This document shows positions 51,636 to 60,541 of a stretch of DNA of 64,000 nucleotides, piece by piece; within the stretch, counting starts at the first letter, position 1, and every line of letters begins with the position of its first letter. The DNA is from Flavobacterium aquicola. Lineage in GTDB: Bacteria; Bacteroidota; Bacteroidia; Flavobacteriales; Flavobacteriaceae. The notes beneath the pieces were generated by a model that ran no database searches, had not been told where the DNA came from, and saw nothing but the letters and a program-made list of their open reading frames with translations. Position numbers and translations under genes: made by a program. The stretch covers positions 252,187 through 316,186 of the forward strand of contig NZ_QUNI01000006.1 of the NCBI RefSeq assembly GCF_003385115.1, in the 5' to 3' direction.

Positions 51636-54407
51636 TTAAAACATTCCCTCTCCTCTTCCGCCTCCGCCTCCTGGTCCTCGTCTTTCTTTTGGTCCGCCAA
51701 AACTTCCAATTTTATAAGTTAAAGAAAACATCGCATATCGTTTTAAAACTGTATTTTCTTCATCACGAATGGTTGTTGGTGATATAGTTCTTGTTGCACT
51801 TTGGTTTTGGTTCAAAACATCATAGACTTTTACTTTTAAAGTCATTTTCTTTTCAAAAAAACCATACGACAAACTGGTATTCCATAAATAAAAATCTTTC
51901 TTGAAATCATCTGAGATATTTGAATTATAGGTGTAACCAAAATCATTACCCCAAATCCAATTCTTAGGCCAATAATTGGTAGTTTGTATATTGAGTCTAT
52001 GCACTACATTTGAAGTAGCATCTATTGAAGAGTTGTTATATTTTGATTCATTATAGGAGAAGCTGTAAGAAGGCGAGACAGTAAGCAGTTCACCATATTC
52101 ATATGAAACATAAACTCTTGGTGAAAGACCTAATGATTTTGAATTATATAATACAGCATCGGTATATCCTTTATCCAAAGAATAACTGCCATTCAGACCT
52201 AAACCATATCTATAAACATTGGCATCATTTTTTATAGTCTGATTCCAATTTCCGCCGATAGAAGTTGTATAAGTTCCTGATACATTGCTGTAAGTCGTAG
52301 TTCTTTTGCCGCTGTCATCATAAATCGAATTAGAAACTACCTGACTGTCAAAGAAATCTCCTCTTGCAAAAAAACTATAACCTGAACGGGTACGCACATC
52401 AAAATTTCGATAATTAATGTTTACGCTGTTTTTTTTGTTTAAATTCAGATATGGATTTCCAATAATCGTATTCAATGGATTAGCCAAATTCAATACGGGC
52501 ATTAATTGAGTTGCAGTGGGAAGACTGCTGGAATAATCATATCTGAAAGTAATAAATTTTGATTTATCGAATCGATATCTAATCTGCATATTACCATAAG
52601 GCAGAACGTACTGCTGATTCAAATCGGTTGCTTTATTCAGGTAAAGTGAATGATTATCATAATCAACAATAGAAGTTCTAGAATTAAAATTAAACGTGAA
52701 ATTGCTTTTTTCGAAAGTAAGACCCGCTTTCGGTGTGATCGAATTTTGTCTTGATGTTATGTAATTACTCTGCGCTACATTTAGAATAGAAAATGATTCA
52801 GAAAAGACATCATATTCATATGTTTTAGCATCATTTACTTCATTCGCCCATCCCAATTCTGAACCAATTCGAATTCGCAGTGAATCGGTTATTGGTTCTG
52901 TATATTCGATTTCGGCTGTATAAGAATCGGCTGTATTATTACTTTTTCCATTTTGATTTCTTTCGTCATCAGGTCTGCCGCCTTGATAGAAAACAGTTTT
53001 AGACTGATTTAGAGCGTCTGACTCACTATTTGAATTAGCATTACTAAATACAAAACTCAGATTTCGGGCTTTCCTTTCAAACGCTTTATTAAAGTTTATG
53101 GTGTTTGTAAAATTAGCAGATGAATTTTCTTTATACGAACTCGCGTTACTTTCATTTAGAGATGCTCCATTTTCATCTTTAGAAAAACTGGATGATTCTG
53201 ACGAACTATTGGTGCGCGATTGATCAATTACAGGTGTAACAACAAGTCTCGTTGTTGGATTTATTTTATACTCAAACTCAAAATTTGCCTTGTTCCCTGT
53301 ATTTTCATTTCTCGCCTTGGAATCGGCCTCCGTAAAAATAGTTCCTGTAGGCAAAAAACTAGCCTGACTGGATTTCGTTTCGTTTTTATTAATTGTATTC
53401 GAAAAATTATAGCCTGCTGTTGCATTAAAATCTTTGACCCATTCATCAGAATAATTAAACCCAACCAAATTAGATGTGGTAATCCCTTTTCCTGTTCCTG
53501 TAGGTCTGGAGCTTTGTCTGGTATTCCTGCCGCCGCCCATATTATCAAATACTTCATCCATAGAAAAACCAGTCGAATTGATATTATTGGCAGAAGCAAG
53601 CAGACTTATTTTCTGCTTATTATTAAAATAGTTCAATATAAAACTGCTCTCATAACGGTCATCAGTTCCATAGCCACCCATTATTTTCCCGAAAAGGCCT
53701 TTATTTTTCTTTTCATCAATAGTAAAATTGATGCTGGCATCATCTGAACTGGATTCTTGTTTAGACAGTTCCTCTTTTTTAGTTTTAAAATCAGAAACCT
53801 GAACCTTATTAATTACTTCGGCCGGCATGTTTTTCAGCAATATAGCTCCGTCTTTTCCAAAAAAAGATTTCCCATTCACTAAAAACTGCGTCACTTCTTT
53901 TCCATTGGCAGTTACTTTTCCATCACTATCTACCTCAACACCTGGCAATTGTTTCAATAAAGTTTCAACGTTTGCATCAGGCCGCACTTTATAAGAAGAT
54001 GCATTAAATTCTAAAGTATCTTTCTTTATCTTTATCGGAGGTGCTTCGCTTTTTATAACAACTTCTTTTAATGCGTTTTCACTTTGAGATAAGTATAATT
54101 TTCCAAAATCCTTATTTTCCAAAAGTTTATTCTGCTCTTCAGTATATGTCTGATAGCCTACAAAATTTATTTTCAGGAAAACAGGTTTGTCATATTTTTT
54201 AGTGCTGATTTTAAAATCTCCGTTTTTATCAGTAGCTGCGTATTCAACAACCGTGGAATCTTTGACATTAGAAAAATAAACCATAGCCGATTCTAATGGC
54301 TTTTGAGTATTTATATCATAAACAGTCCCTTTGATAACAATGTTATTTTGAGCATTCGCAGCAAAAAAGAAAAGTACAAACAGTAAAGATGAGTAAATTT
54401 TAGACAT
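51636..54407 (-). CDS. Outer-membrane beta-barrel protein with carboxypeptidase-regulatory domain (TonB receptor-like)
   Basis: 923 residues. Signal peptide about 1-19 (FAANAQ), a carboxypeptidase-regulatory-like domain (about 22-100, IKGTVYDINTQKPLESAMVY), a plug-like segment (about 130-205: LKQLPGVEVDSDGKVTANGK, FLVNGKSFFGKDG), then a large outer-membrane barrel (OMP_b-brl_3 type). The end is Gly/Arg-rich (GGPKERRGPGGGGGRGEGMF). This family resembles TonB receptors but often lacks a clear TonB box; its cargo is unknown. With the Spy-like gene downstream it may be a two-gene unit. Confidence 0.8.
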   Translation of the reverse strand: MSKIYSSLLFVLFFFAANAQNNIVIKGTVYDINTQKPLESAMVYFSNVKDSTVVEYAATDKNGDFKISTKKYDKPVFLKINFVGYQTYTEEQNKLLENKDFGKLYLSQSENALKEVVIKSEAPPIKIKKDTLEFNASSYKVRPDANVETLLKQLPGVEVDSDGKVTANGKEVTQFLVNGKSFFGKDGAILLKNMPAEVINKVQVSDFKTKKEELSKQESSSDDASINFTIDEKKNKGLFGKIMGGYGTDDRYESSFILNYFNNKQKISLLASANNINSTGFSMDEVFDNMGGGRNTRQSSRPTGTGKGITTSNLVGFNYSDEWVKDFNATAGYNFSNTINKNETKSSQASFLPTGTIFTEADSKARNENTGNKANFEFEYKINPTTRLVVTPVIDQSRTNSSSESSSFSKDENGASLNESNASSYKENSSANFTNTINFNKAFERKARNLSFVFSNANSNSESDALNQSKTVFYQGGRPDDERNQNGKSNNTADSYTAEIEYTEPITDSLRIRIGSELGWANEVNDAKTYEYDVFSESFSILNVAQSNYITSRQNSITPKAGLTFEKSNFTFNFNSRTSIVDYDNHSLYLNKATDLNQQYVLPYGNMQIRYRFDKSKFITFRYDYSSSLPTATQLMPVLNLANPLNTIIGNPYLNLNKKNSVNINYRNFDVRTRSGYSFFARGDFFDSQVVSNSIYDDSGKRTTTYSNVSGTYTTSIGGNWNQTIKNDANVYRYGLGLNGSYSLDKGYTDAVLYNSKSLGLSPRVYVSYEYGELLTVSPSYSFSYNESKYNNSSIDATSNVVHRLNIQTTNYWPKNWIWGNDFGYTYNSNISDDFKKDFYLWNTSLSYGFFEKKMTLKVKVYDVLNQNQSATRTISPTTIRDEENTVLKRYAMFSLTYKIGSFGGPKERRGPGGGGGRGEGMF

Positions 54408-54569
54408 ACAATATTTAATTACGCAATTGTAAATAAGACGATAAAATTCACAAAAGGTTTAATTGTATTTTGAATATCTATTAAATAAATCTTCACATTG
54501 ATATCTAATGGATAAAAAAATATACCCATTTATATCAGTACCAAAAATATAGAACAGTAAAAAAAGTGC

Positions 54570-54597
54570 AAAAAAAAATCCCGATTGCTCGGGATTT
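54570..54597 (-). terminator. Rho-independent terminator of der (minus strand)
   Basis: AAATCCCGA pairs with TCGGGATTT (54576-54584 with 54589-54597, loop TTGC). On the minus strand a T run follows. Confidence 0.85.
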
Positions 54598-54603
54598 CAA
54601 TTT

Positions 54604-55914
54604 TTATTTCTCTCTGATATAGATATCTATCGGCACTCCTGCGAAATCCCAATTTTCTCTAATTTTATTTTCAAGGTAACGCTTGTAAGGCTCTTTTACA
54701 TATTGTGGCATGTTGGCAAAAAACACAAACTGAGGTGTCTGCGTTGGCAACTGCATACAATATTTGATTTTTACATATTTACCTTTTGTTGCTGGTGGCG
54801 GATAAGCCTCAATTACTTTCAACATGAATTCGTTGAATTTTGAAGTAGGAATACGTTGCTGTCTGTTTTCATAAACCTGAACCGTCGCTTCCAAAGCTTT
54901 CAACAAACGCTGTTTCGTTAATGCCGAAACGAAAAGAATTGGCACATCCGTAAATGGCATTAATTCTTTTTTGATTTTCTCTTCGTAATCACGGGTTGAC
55001 ATGGTATCTTTTTCAACCAAATCCCATTTGTTTACCAAGATCACAACTCCTTTACGGTTTTTTTCAGCCAACCAAAAAATACTTTGATCCTGACCTTCAA
55101 ATCCACGGGTGGCGTCAATCACTAATATACAGATATCAGCATGCTCAATCGCACGAACCGAACGCATCACTGAATAAAATTCTAAATCTTCTTTTACTTT
55201 CGCTTTACGACGAATACCAGCCGTATCAACCAAATTAAATTCAAAACCAAAACGGTCAAATTTAGTATCAATCGCATCACGGGTTGTTCCTGCAATATCG
55301 GTAACCATAAAACGATCTTTACCGATAAGTGCGTTGATAAAACTAGATTTTCCAGCATTAGGACGACCTACAACCGCAAAACGTGGCAAAACCACTTCTT
55401 CCTGAACTGGCTCCGGTTTCACAGGGAAAGCCTCAATTAAAGCATCCAATAAATCTCCAGTTCCGCTTCCTGAAATACTAGCGAAAGTAAAATATTCACC
55501 TAGTCCTAAGTTGTAAAATTCCACTGCATCTTTCTCACGCATGGCATTATCTACCTTATTCACAGCCAATAAAACCGGCTTGGTCACTTTACGTAATAAT
55601 TTGGCAACCGTTTCATCCATTGGAGTAATCCCCTCTTCTACATCTACGACGAAAATAATAACATCAGCTTCGTCGATAGCCAATTCTACCTGTTTACGGA
55701 TTTCACCTTCAAAAACGTCATCGGATCCACGGATATATCCACCGGTATCAATCACAGAAAACTCTTTTCCGTTCCACTCGCTTTTACCATAGTTTCTGTC
55801 GCGGGTAACCCCAGACACTGAATCTACAATAGCTTCTCTTCTTTGTATCAGCCTATTAAAAAGGGTTGATTTCCCTACATTAGGTCTTCCTACTATCGCA
55901 ACAATATTGTTCAT
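54604..55914 (-). CDS. der: Ribosome biogenesis GTPase Der (EngA)
   Basis: 436 residues with two tandem GTPase domains and a C-terminal KH-like domain. Domain 1: G1 [11 protein letters not shown] (8-18), G3 DTGG (about 57-60), G4 NKVD (about 118-121). Domain 2: G1 [10 protein letters not shown] (about 182-191), G3 DTAG, G4 NKWD (about 295-298). The C-terminal domain is about 350-436. Der acts in assembly of the large ribosomal subunit in the cytosol. A promoter with TTG, 20 bases and TACCTTTG sits about 53 bases upstream of the start. Confidence 0.96.
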   Translation of the reverse strand: MNNIVAIVGRPNVGKSTLFNRLIQRREAIVDSVSGVTRDRNYGKSEWNGKEFSVIDTGGYIRGSDDVFEGEIRKQVELAIDEADVIIFVVDVEEGITPMDETVAKLLRKVTKPVLLAVNKVDNAMREKDAVEFYNLGLGEYFTFASISGSGTGDLLDALIEAFPVKPEPVQEEVVLPRFAVVGRPNAGKSSFINALIGKDRFMVTDIAGTTRDAIDTKFDRFGFEFNLVDTAGIRRKAKVKEDLEFYSVMRSVRAIEHADICILVIDATRGFEGQDQSIFWLAEKNRKGVVILVNKWDLVEKDTMSTRDYEEKIKKELMPFTDVPILFVSALTKQRLLKALEATVQVYENRQQRIPTSKFNEFMLKVIEAYPPPATKGKYVKIKYCMQLPTQTPQFVFFANMPQYVKEPYKRYLENKIRENWDFAGVPIDIYIREK

Positions 55915-55966
55915 AATCTAAATTAGATATTAATTTTTCCGAAGACTGCTTCCCAGTTTCGGCGTG

Positions 55967-55997
55967 CAAAGGTAGTGCATAAAAGCATGAATATCAA
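55967..55997 (-). promoter_or_regulatory. Promoter of der (minus strand)
   Basis: On the minus strand, TTG (55997-55995), a 20-base spacer and TACCTTTG (55974-55967) give a good match to the Bacteroidota pattern. The box lies 53 bases before the der ATG. Confidence 0.7.
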
Positions 55998-56052
55998 TTT
56001 TTTTGCTATATTCGCCACAGTTTGTTCCCTTAACCAATTCATTTCTTAAATT

Positions 56053-56556
56053 ATGGATGCCGATAATGAGATTCGTTTACGTTTGCGCTTCTACAAAGAA
56101 GTAGATCAAAATATAGATTCTCTGCGACAAAAATTCATTCAGTTTACCACGACTAATTCTCCGGATTTCATTTTAAAAATAAAGGAATATCATATTTGGA
56201 TTAACATCAAAGGTCCCAAAAAAGCCTATTGGTCACCTCATCTGCACATCGAAATGGAATCCAAAGGCGAAAATAAAACCAACATCCGCGGACTATTTGG
56301 ACCCGATCCTGATCTATGGACGTTTTTTATGTTTTTGCATTTTATGATAGCGGGAACTTTCATCATTTTTTGCGGTATCGCCTACTCCGATTATGTCCTC
56401 AAAAGATCCACAACTGGCGATTTTGTTGTAATGTCGCTGATGGTTTTTGCCTGGTTTCTGCTTTATGTGATAGCCAAACAAATCAGGCACAACGGCGAAA
56501 AACAAATGAACGATATCGAAAAAGTATTTTTGGAAATTATAGAATCACCTTTATAG
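56053..56556 (+). CDS. Conserved membrane protein of unknown function
   Basis: 167 residues. The N-terminal half (about 1-85) is soluble and contains IKEYHIWINIKGPKKAYWSP and HLHIEMES, an unusual aromatic pattern suggesting a small alpha/beta fold. Two transmembrane helices follow, about 95-115 (FMFLHFMIAGTFIIFCGIA) and 128-147 (FVVMSLMVFAWFLLYVIA). A short charged C-terminus ends the protein. I do not recognise the family; proteins of this plan occur in Flavobacteriaceae. It lies divergent from der and convergent with era, with a family C repeat just after the stop. Confidence 0.6.
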   Translation: MDADNEIRLRLRFYKEVDQNIDSLRQKFIQFTTTNSPDFILKIKEYHIWINIKGPKKAYWSPHLHIEMESKGENKTNIRGLFGPDPDLWTFFMFLHFMIAGTFIIFCGIAYSDYVLKRSTTGDFVVMSLMVFAWFLLYVIAKQIRHNGEKQMNDIEKVFLEIIESPL

Positions 56557-56559
56557 TTT

Positions 56560-56637
56560 AACCGCAAAGGCACAAAGGATCGCAATGAACGCAAAGCTTT
56601 GCGAACTTAGCGTAATTCTTTGCGCCCTTTGCGGTAA
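56560..56637. repeat. Family C palindromic repeat, copy 3
   Basis: AACCGCAAAGGCACAAAGG on the left, centre CGCAAAGCTTTGCG (56590-56603), and CTTTGCGCCCTTTGCGGT on the right. It begins three bases after the preceding stop codon, so it is in the 3' untranslated region. Confidence 0.75.
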
Positions 56638-56748
56638 AAAAAATCAGCATTAGAAACAAATTTCCAATACTGATCTTATTATTATACCACTAAATCTGAA
56701 ACAGAGTCGAATTTATAATTTATAACTCATAATTAACAATTCAAAAGA

Positions 56749-57630
56749 CTACTGATTATATCCAAAACGCTTCAGCATATTCGCGTTGCTTCTCCAGTTT
56801 TTATTTACTTTCACGTACAATTCGATATGGATTTGCTTCCCGAAGAATTTCTCCAAATCTACACGGGCATCCATTCCTACTTTTTTCAGGGCAGCACCTT
56901 TGTGTCCGATTACGATTCCTTTTTGAGTCTCGCGTTCTACCATAATCAAAGAACGAATACGAATAATATTATCATCTTCGAAGAATTCTTCAGTTACGAT
57001 TTCTACTGCATAAGGAATCTCTTTACTGTAGTTCAATAATATTTTTTCGCGGATGGTTTCGTTTACGAAGAAACGCTCCGGCTTGTCCGTTAATTGGTCT
57101 TTTGGATAATACGCTGGTGATTCTGGCAATAACGAAATGATTCTTTGAAAAACTTCCGGCACATTGAAATTCTGCAAAGCTGAAATTGGATAAATCTCCG
57201 CATTGGGTACTTTCTCCGTCCAAAAAGCCACTTGAGACTCCAACTGCTCTTGATTTGAATTATCAATTTTATTCAGCAACAGCAAAACGGGGATTTTTGA
57301 ATGGATGATTTTATTGAAAAAAGCTTCATCTTTCAAATCCTGCTCTCCTATTTCGACCATATAAATCAATATATCAGCATCTTCAAAGGCAGATTTCACG
57401 AAGTTCATCATTGATTCCTGCATTTCGTAGGCTGGTTTAATGATACCAGGCGTGTCAGACAAAATCAACTGAAAATCTTCGCCATTTACAATTCCAAGAA
57501 TTCTGTGGCGTGTTGTTTGTGCTTTTGACGTAATAATTGATAATCTTTCTCCAACAAAGGCGTTCATTAGCGTTGATTTCCCAACGTTTGGGTTCCCTAT
57601 GATGTTTACAAAACCTGCTTTATGTGACAT
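56749..57630 (-). CDS. era: GTPase Era
   Basis: 293 residues. GTPase domain: G1 [11 protein letters not shown] (11-21), G3 DTPG (about 59-62), G4 NKID (about 121-124). The KH domain (about 200-290) has the signature VIGHKGAALKKVG (about 246-258). Era binds the 3' end of 16S rRNA and helps assemble the small subunit. Length is normal. A promoter box lies just upstream, and the gene is divergent from the tandem initiator tRNA genes. Confidence 0.96.
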   Translation of the reverse strand: MSHKAGFVNIIGNPNVGKSTLMNAFVGERLSIITSKAQTTRHRILGIVNGEDFQLILSDTPGIIKPAYEMQESMMNFVKSAFEDADILIYMVEIGEQDLKDEAFFNKIIHSKIPVLLLLNKIDNSNQEQLESQVAFWTEKVPNAEIYPISALQNFNVPEVFQRIISLLPESPAYYPKDQLTDKPERFFVNETIREKILLNYSKEIPYAVEIVTEEFFEDDNIIRIRSLIMVERETQKGIVIGHKGAALKKVGMDARVDLEKFFGKQIHIELYVKVNKNWRSNANMLKRFGYNQ

Positions 57631-57650
57631 TTCTATTATAATTTATGGTG

Positions 57651-57658
57651 CAAAGGTA
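57651..57658 (-). promoter_or_regulatory. -7 promoter box of era (TACCTTTG on minus strand)
   Basis: The minus strand reads TACCTTTG (57658-57651), 21 bases before the era ATG. No definite -33 element. Confidence 0.55.
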
Positions 57659-57705
57659 GTCATATCAAGTCAATACAGGAAATAAAACATTTTTTTAAGT
57701 TTTCC

Positions 57706-57736
57706 TTGCTTTTCTATAAATTCGGCGTATCTTTGC
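57706..57736 (+). promoter_or_regulatory. Promoter of the tandem initiator tRNA genes
   Basis: TTG (57706-57708), a 19-base spacer and TATCTTTGC (57728-57736) fit the Bacteroidota promoter exactly. It lies 12 bases before the first tRNA. Confidence 0.8.
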
Positions 57737-57747
57737 ACACGAAACAT

Positions 57748-57820
57748 CGCGGGATAGAGCAGTAGGCAGCTCGTCGGGCTCATAACCCGAAGGTCACAGG
57801 TTCGAGTCCTGTTCCCGCTA
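57748..57820 (+). tRNA. Initiator tRNA-fMet (CAT), copy 1
   Basis: 73 bases. The acceptor arm CGCGGGA pairs with TCCCGC except at position 1 (C1 opposite T72), the unpaired 1-72 pair of initiator tRNAs. The anticodon stem has three consecutive G-C pairs (GGGCTCATAACCC), also diagnostic of initiators. The T arm is GGTTCGAGTCC-like. CCA is not encoded. A second identical copy starts 107 bases later. Confidence 0.95.
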
Positions 57821-57854
57821 CTAAGTAGCCTTATTGAGATTACAAAACGCACAT

Positions 57855-57927
57855 CGCGGGATAGAGCAGTAGGCAGCTCGTCGGGCTCATAACCCGAAGG
57901 TCACAGGTTCGAGTCCTGTTCCCGCTA
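57855..57927 (+). tRNA. Initiator tRNA-fMet (CAT), copy 2
   Basis: Identical in sequence to copy 1 over all 73 bases, preceded by ACAT-like sequence as in copy 1. The pair is a tandem duplication (unit 107 bases) read from one promoter, ending at the terminator-like hairpin that begins at 57932. Confidence 0.95.
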
Positions 57928-57931
57928 CTAG

Positions 57932-57963
57932 AAAAGCTTCAGAGAAATCTGGAGCTTTTTTTT
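57932..57963 (+). terminator. Terminator after the tRNA genes
   Basis: AGCTTCAGA pairs with TCTGGAGCT around a GAAA loop, followed by eight T. The same hairpin appears in inverted orientation at 59266-59292 (26 of 27 bases identical). Confidence 0.8.
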
Positions 57964-58146
57964 ATTATAAATACTTTTGAGATTTCTATCCAAACACAAA
58001 TTACAGATCAGTTATATCGGTGTTACTTACACTTTAATATCTCCTCTTATTTTTAAACTTAATAAATTATATAAAAAAATGCTTTTGAATTAAAATATTA
58101 CATATATTTATGATATCAATTTAATATCATTTAAATATTACTAATT

Positions 58147-59001
58147 ATGAAAACAGAAAAAGTTTTAATACCCTTTAATGGCTATTTGGCTGTTATAATT
58201 CTATTACTATCAGTAGCCGTAACACTTTATGGTTTCGTCTCAAACAACATGGTTGCAGCAGTGGCTTCATCCCTACTATCAATACTTTTAGTAAAGGGTT
58301 TTATTGTAATAGGTCCGAACAGCTCAAAAGTTCTATTACTGTTTGGAGATTATAAAGGGAGCGTTAAACAAAGCGGTTTGTTTTGGGTTAATCCTTTATA
58401 TAACAAAACGAGTTTGTCTCTGCGTGCAAGAAACTTTGAAAGCGAAAAAATTAAGGTTAATGATAAAATGGGAAATCCTATTTTAATTAGTGTTATATTA
58501 GTCTGGAAAGTTAAAGACACCTTTAAATCTACGTTTGAAGTTGACAACTATGAGAATTTCATTAAAATTCAAACCGATTCGGCAGTTAGAAAACTTGCAG
58601 GTTCTTTTCCCTATGACCACTTTGAAGATGAGAGAGCAACCGTAACATTAAGCACTAATTTTGATGATGTAAACATCGCACTTGAACATGAAGTTACGCA
58701 GCGATTAGAAATAGCTGGAATAGAAGTAATAGAATCAAGAATTGGATATCTGGCCTATGCGCCTGAAATTGCTCATTCGATGTTAAGACGTCAGCAGGCA
58801 TCTGCAGTTGTTGCCGCACGTCATAAAATTGTTGAAGGCGCTGTTGGTATGGTTGAAAGCGCTTTGAAACTATTAGCCGATAAAGAAATTATAGAATTTG
58901 ATGAAGATAGAAAAGCAACAATGGTAAGCAACTTAATGGTAGTGCTTTGTGGCGATAGTGAAACTAAACCAGTAATAAATACCGGTACTTTAAATCAATA
59001 A
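58147..59001 (+). CDS. SPFH/Band 7 domain membrane protein
   Basis: 284 residues. Two transmembrane segments at the N-terminus (about 12-32 and 34-54) are followed by the SPFH domain (about 55-210: VIGPNSSKVLLLFGDYKGSV, then LRARNFESEKIKVNDKMGNP, ISVILVWKV). Helical segment LRRQQASAVVAARHKIVEGAV (about 216-236) is the conserved coiled-coil part. Members form membrane microdomain scaffolds in bacteria. It is directly followed by a small Arc-like gene three bases later, implying an operon. The pair lies next to the initiator tRNA genes and between inverted hairpins. Confidence 0.85.
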   Translation: MKTEKVLIPFNGYLAVIILLLSVAVTLYGFVSNNMVAAVASSLLSILLVKGFIVIGPNSSKVLLLFGDYKGSVKQSGLFWVNPLYNKTSLSLRARNFESEKIKVNDKMGNPILISVILVWKVKDTFKSTFEVDNYENFIKIQTDSAVRKLAGSFPYDHFEDERATVTLSTNFDDVNIALEHEVTQRLEIAGIEVIESRIGYLAYAPEIAHSMLRRQQASAVVAARHKIVEGAVGMVESALKLLADKEIIEFDEDRKATMVSNLMVVLCGDSETKPVINTGTLNQ

Positions 59002-59004
59002 AAG

Positions 59005-59190
59005 ATGTCTGAAAAAAAGTCATTTGCATTAAGAATTGATTCAGAAACGATGAAAGCAATTGAAAAATGGGCTAGTGATGAATTTCGTAGTGTCAATGGT
59101 CAGATTGAGTGGATGCTTCACAATAGTCTAAAAAATGCGAAAAGAGTAAAGGAAAAAAAGGATCAAAAAAATAAAGAATCGAATGATTAG
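59005..59190 (+). CDS. Arc-like ribbon-helix-helix small protein
   Basis: 61 residues. The N-terminal KSFALRIDSETMKAIEKWA (about 4-22) and DEFRSVNGQIEWMLHNSL (about 24-41) form the beta-strand and two helices of an Arc/MetJ-type ribbon-helix-helix DNA-binding domain; Lys-rich C-terminus. Such proteins work as dimers. It starts three bases after the SPFH gene, so it is translated with it. In other Bacteroidota the same SPFH-Arc pairing is seen, but its role is unknown. Confidence 0.8.
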   Translation: MSEKKSFALRIDSETMKAIEKWASDEFRSVNGQIEWMLHNSLKNAKRVKEKKDQKNKESND

Positions 59191-59265
59191 GCAAAATAAT
59201 CAATTTACTAACTTTTCAAATCATCAATAAATTGGTTCAAGAGTTTTCCCGTTAGGACTAATAGC

Positions 59266-59292
59266 AAAGCTTCAGATTTCTCTGAAGCTTTT
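59266..59292 (+). terminator. Terminator after the SPFH/Arc pair (inverted copy of the tRNA terminator)
   Basis: AGCTTCAGA and TCTGAAGCT form the stem with loop TTTC, followed by T-rich sequence. It is the reverse complement of 57932-57958 with one mismatch. Confidence 0.75.
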
Positions 59293-59355
59293 TACTTTTA
59301 AAGGCAACACAAAATTGTGAAAGTCCAAATATTACCACTGCTTTTATTCTACAAA

Positions 59356-59387
59356 AAAGACCAGACATTCTAAAATATCTGGTCTTT
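59356..59387 (-). terminator. Rho-independent terminator for the PRC-barrel gene (minus strand)
   Basis: AAAGACCAGA (59356-59365) pairs with TCTGGTCTTT (59378-59387). On the minus strand T residues follow. It lies downstream of the PRC-barrel gene. Confidence 0.7.
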
Positions 59388-59447
59388 GCAATTTCATCTT
59401 TATAAAATTATCTTATTTTAAAAGATACAACTATTTTAATATACGCC

Positions 59448-59957
59448 TTAGTGCCCATCAAATTCTCTGCGGTTATAAAAATCGTCGTCATTACTATCAA
59501 AAGTAGCTTGAACTTCATCAGGATAATACGATTTTAATACGCTTCTTTCATAATTCCTATCAAAATTGTGCTGTATATCATATCTCCCTGTTTTTCTGAA
59601 AGTTTCATATGATATACTGTTGGCCATGACAATTTTTGTATCCTTATTAATGTTTACAGATCCGATCGGTATAATCAGATGACTGTCTCCTTCTTTGTAA
59701 ATAAATTCCCTTCCGTTGTCATGAGCTATGGCATCATGCACTTCATTACGACTATCGTCAATTAATACTTTATCGACTTTTACATCCAGATAAACCACAC
59801 GCTGCATATCTTTATTTACCCACAAATTGTCAATTTTGCCAATAGTACGATTGTCTGCATCTACTATTTTCCATCCTCTTACATCAGAATAGTTTGAAGC
59901 TACCTTATAATCCGTAAGTTCGTCCAGCCTATATAAATTTTTGTCTTTATTCCCCAT
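59448..59957 (-). CDS. PRC-barrel domain-containing protein
   Basis: 169 residues from the ATG at 59957 (MGNKDKNLYRLDELTDYKV); a longer frame begins with TTG at 59978 and is not supported. Residues about 12-100 match a PRC-barrel: SDVRGWKIVDADNRTIGKID, VNKDMQRVVYLDVKV, SHLIIPIGSVNINKD. PRC-barrels occur in photosystem and RimM proteins and in stress proteins; the exact role here is not known. The C-terminus is acidic and Asp/Asn-rich. The neighbouring upstream gene on the same strand encodes a 55-residue membrane protein, with 43 bases between them. Confidence 0.8.
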   Translation of the reverse strand: MGNKDKNLYRLDELTDYKVASNYSDVRGWKIVDADNRTIGKIDNLWVNKDMQRVVYLDVKVDKVLIDDSRNEVHDAIAHDNGREFIYKEGDSHLIIPIGSVNINKDTKIVMANSISYETFRKTGRYDIQHNFDRNYERSVLKSYYPDEVQATFDSNDDDFYNRREFDGH

Positions 59958-60000
59958 GTTCTTTCTTAATTTTATCAATTATATTTTTCTGGTTTTTTAC

Positions 60001-60168
60001 TTACTCTGCAATAGTATCTGTGCTTGTGGCATTTTCCATTTCTACAGTATTTCCACTCTGCACTTGATCATCGCTTAAAAAGACATAATATACGAGCCCA
60101 GCAATCAATAGCAGTACAACTATCCATGGCCAAACTGGCCTTTTTTTCTCAATTTTAATTTCTGCCAT
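60001..60168 (-). CDS. Small single-pass membrane protein
   Basis: 55 residues from ATG 60168 to the stop at 60001. It has a basic N-terminus MAEIKIEKKRPVWPW, one transmembrane helix (about 16-31, IVVLLLIAGLVYYVFL), and a polar, acidic C-terminus outside the membrane. I do not know a family for it. It is immediately upstream of the PRC-barrel gene on the same strand, so they probably share a transcript, and the small protein may anchor or accompany the PRC-barrel protein (inference). Confidence 0.6.
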   Translation of the reverse strand: MAEIKIEKKRPVWPWIVVLLLIAGLVYYVFLSDDQVQSGNTVEMENATSTDTIAE

Positions 60169-60541
60169 AACTTTATTTTTTTATATGAATATTTTTAAGT
60201 TTAATAAAGTTACAAATGAGACTAGACTGTAAATTATTTAATTTCAGGCAGATGTTATAAAATTCCTAGCAGAGAAAAATCTTTAATCAAAGATTATGGA
60301 GCTGAATCTATAGATTGTGATTTTTAAATCTTCATTTAAATACTAGGTTTTTTATCATAACTAAAAAAAATATCGGATATTAAATTATCCTGCATTATTT
60401 CATAAGATATTAATAGTTTTTTCTGACTAATTGCAACATTTTTTTTACTTTTACTTAATCACAGAAACATTAATTCTATCTTATTCTGCAATTTATTCTT
60501 GAGTAAAAAGGATAAAAATTCCATACATAAACCAATAAAAC
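60169..60541. other. Intergenic region without recognisable feature
   Basis: A divergent gap between the small membrane protein (-) and the AraC regulator (+). It is AT-rich with long T runs (about 60420-60460). No ORF over 30 residues with coding character and no clear promoter box is seen. Confidence 0.4.

Noticed and set aside
57670..57852. Minus-strand ORF across the first tRNA
   Set aside because: It runs through the tRNA gene and its promoter; the reading frame is only a shadow.
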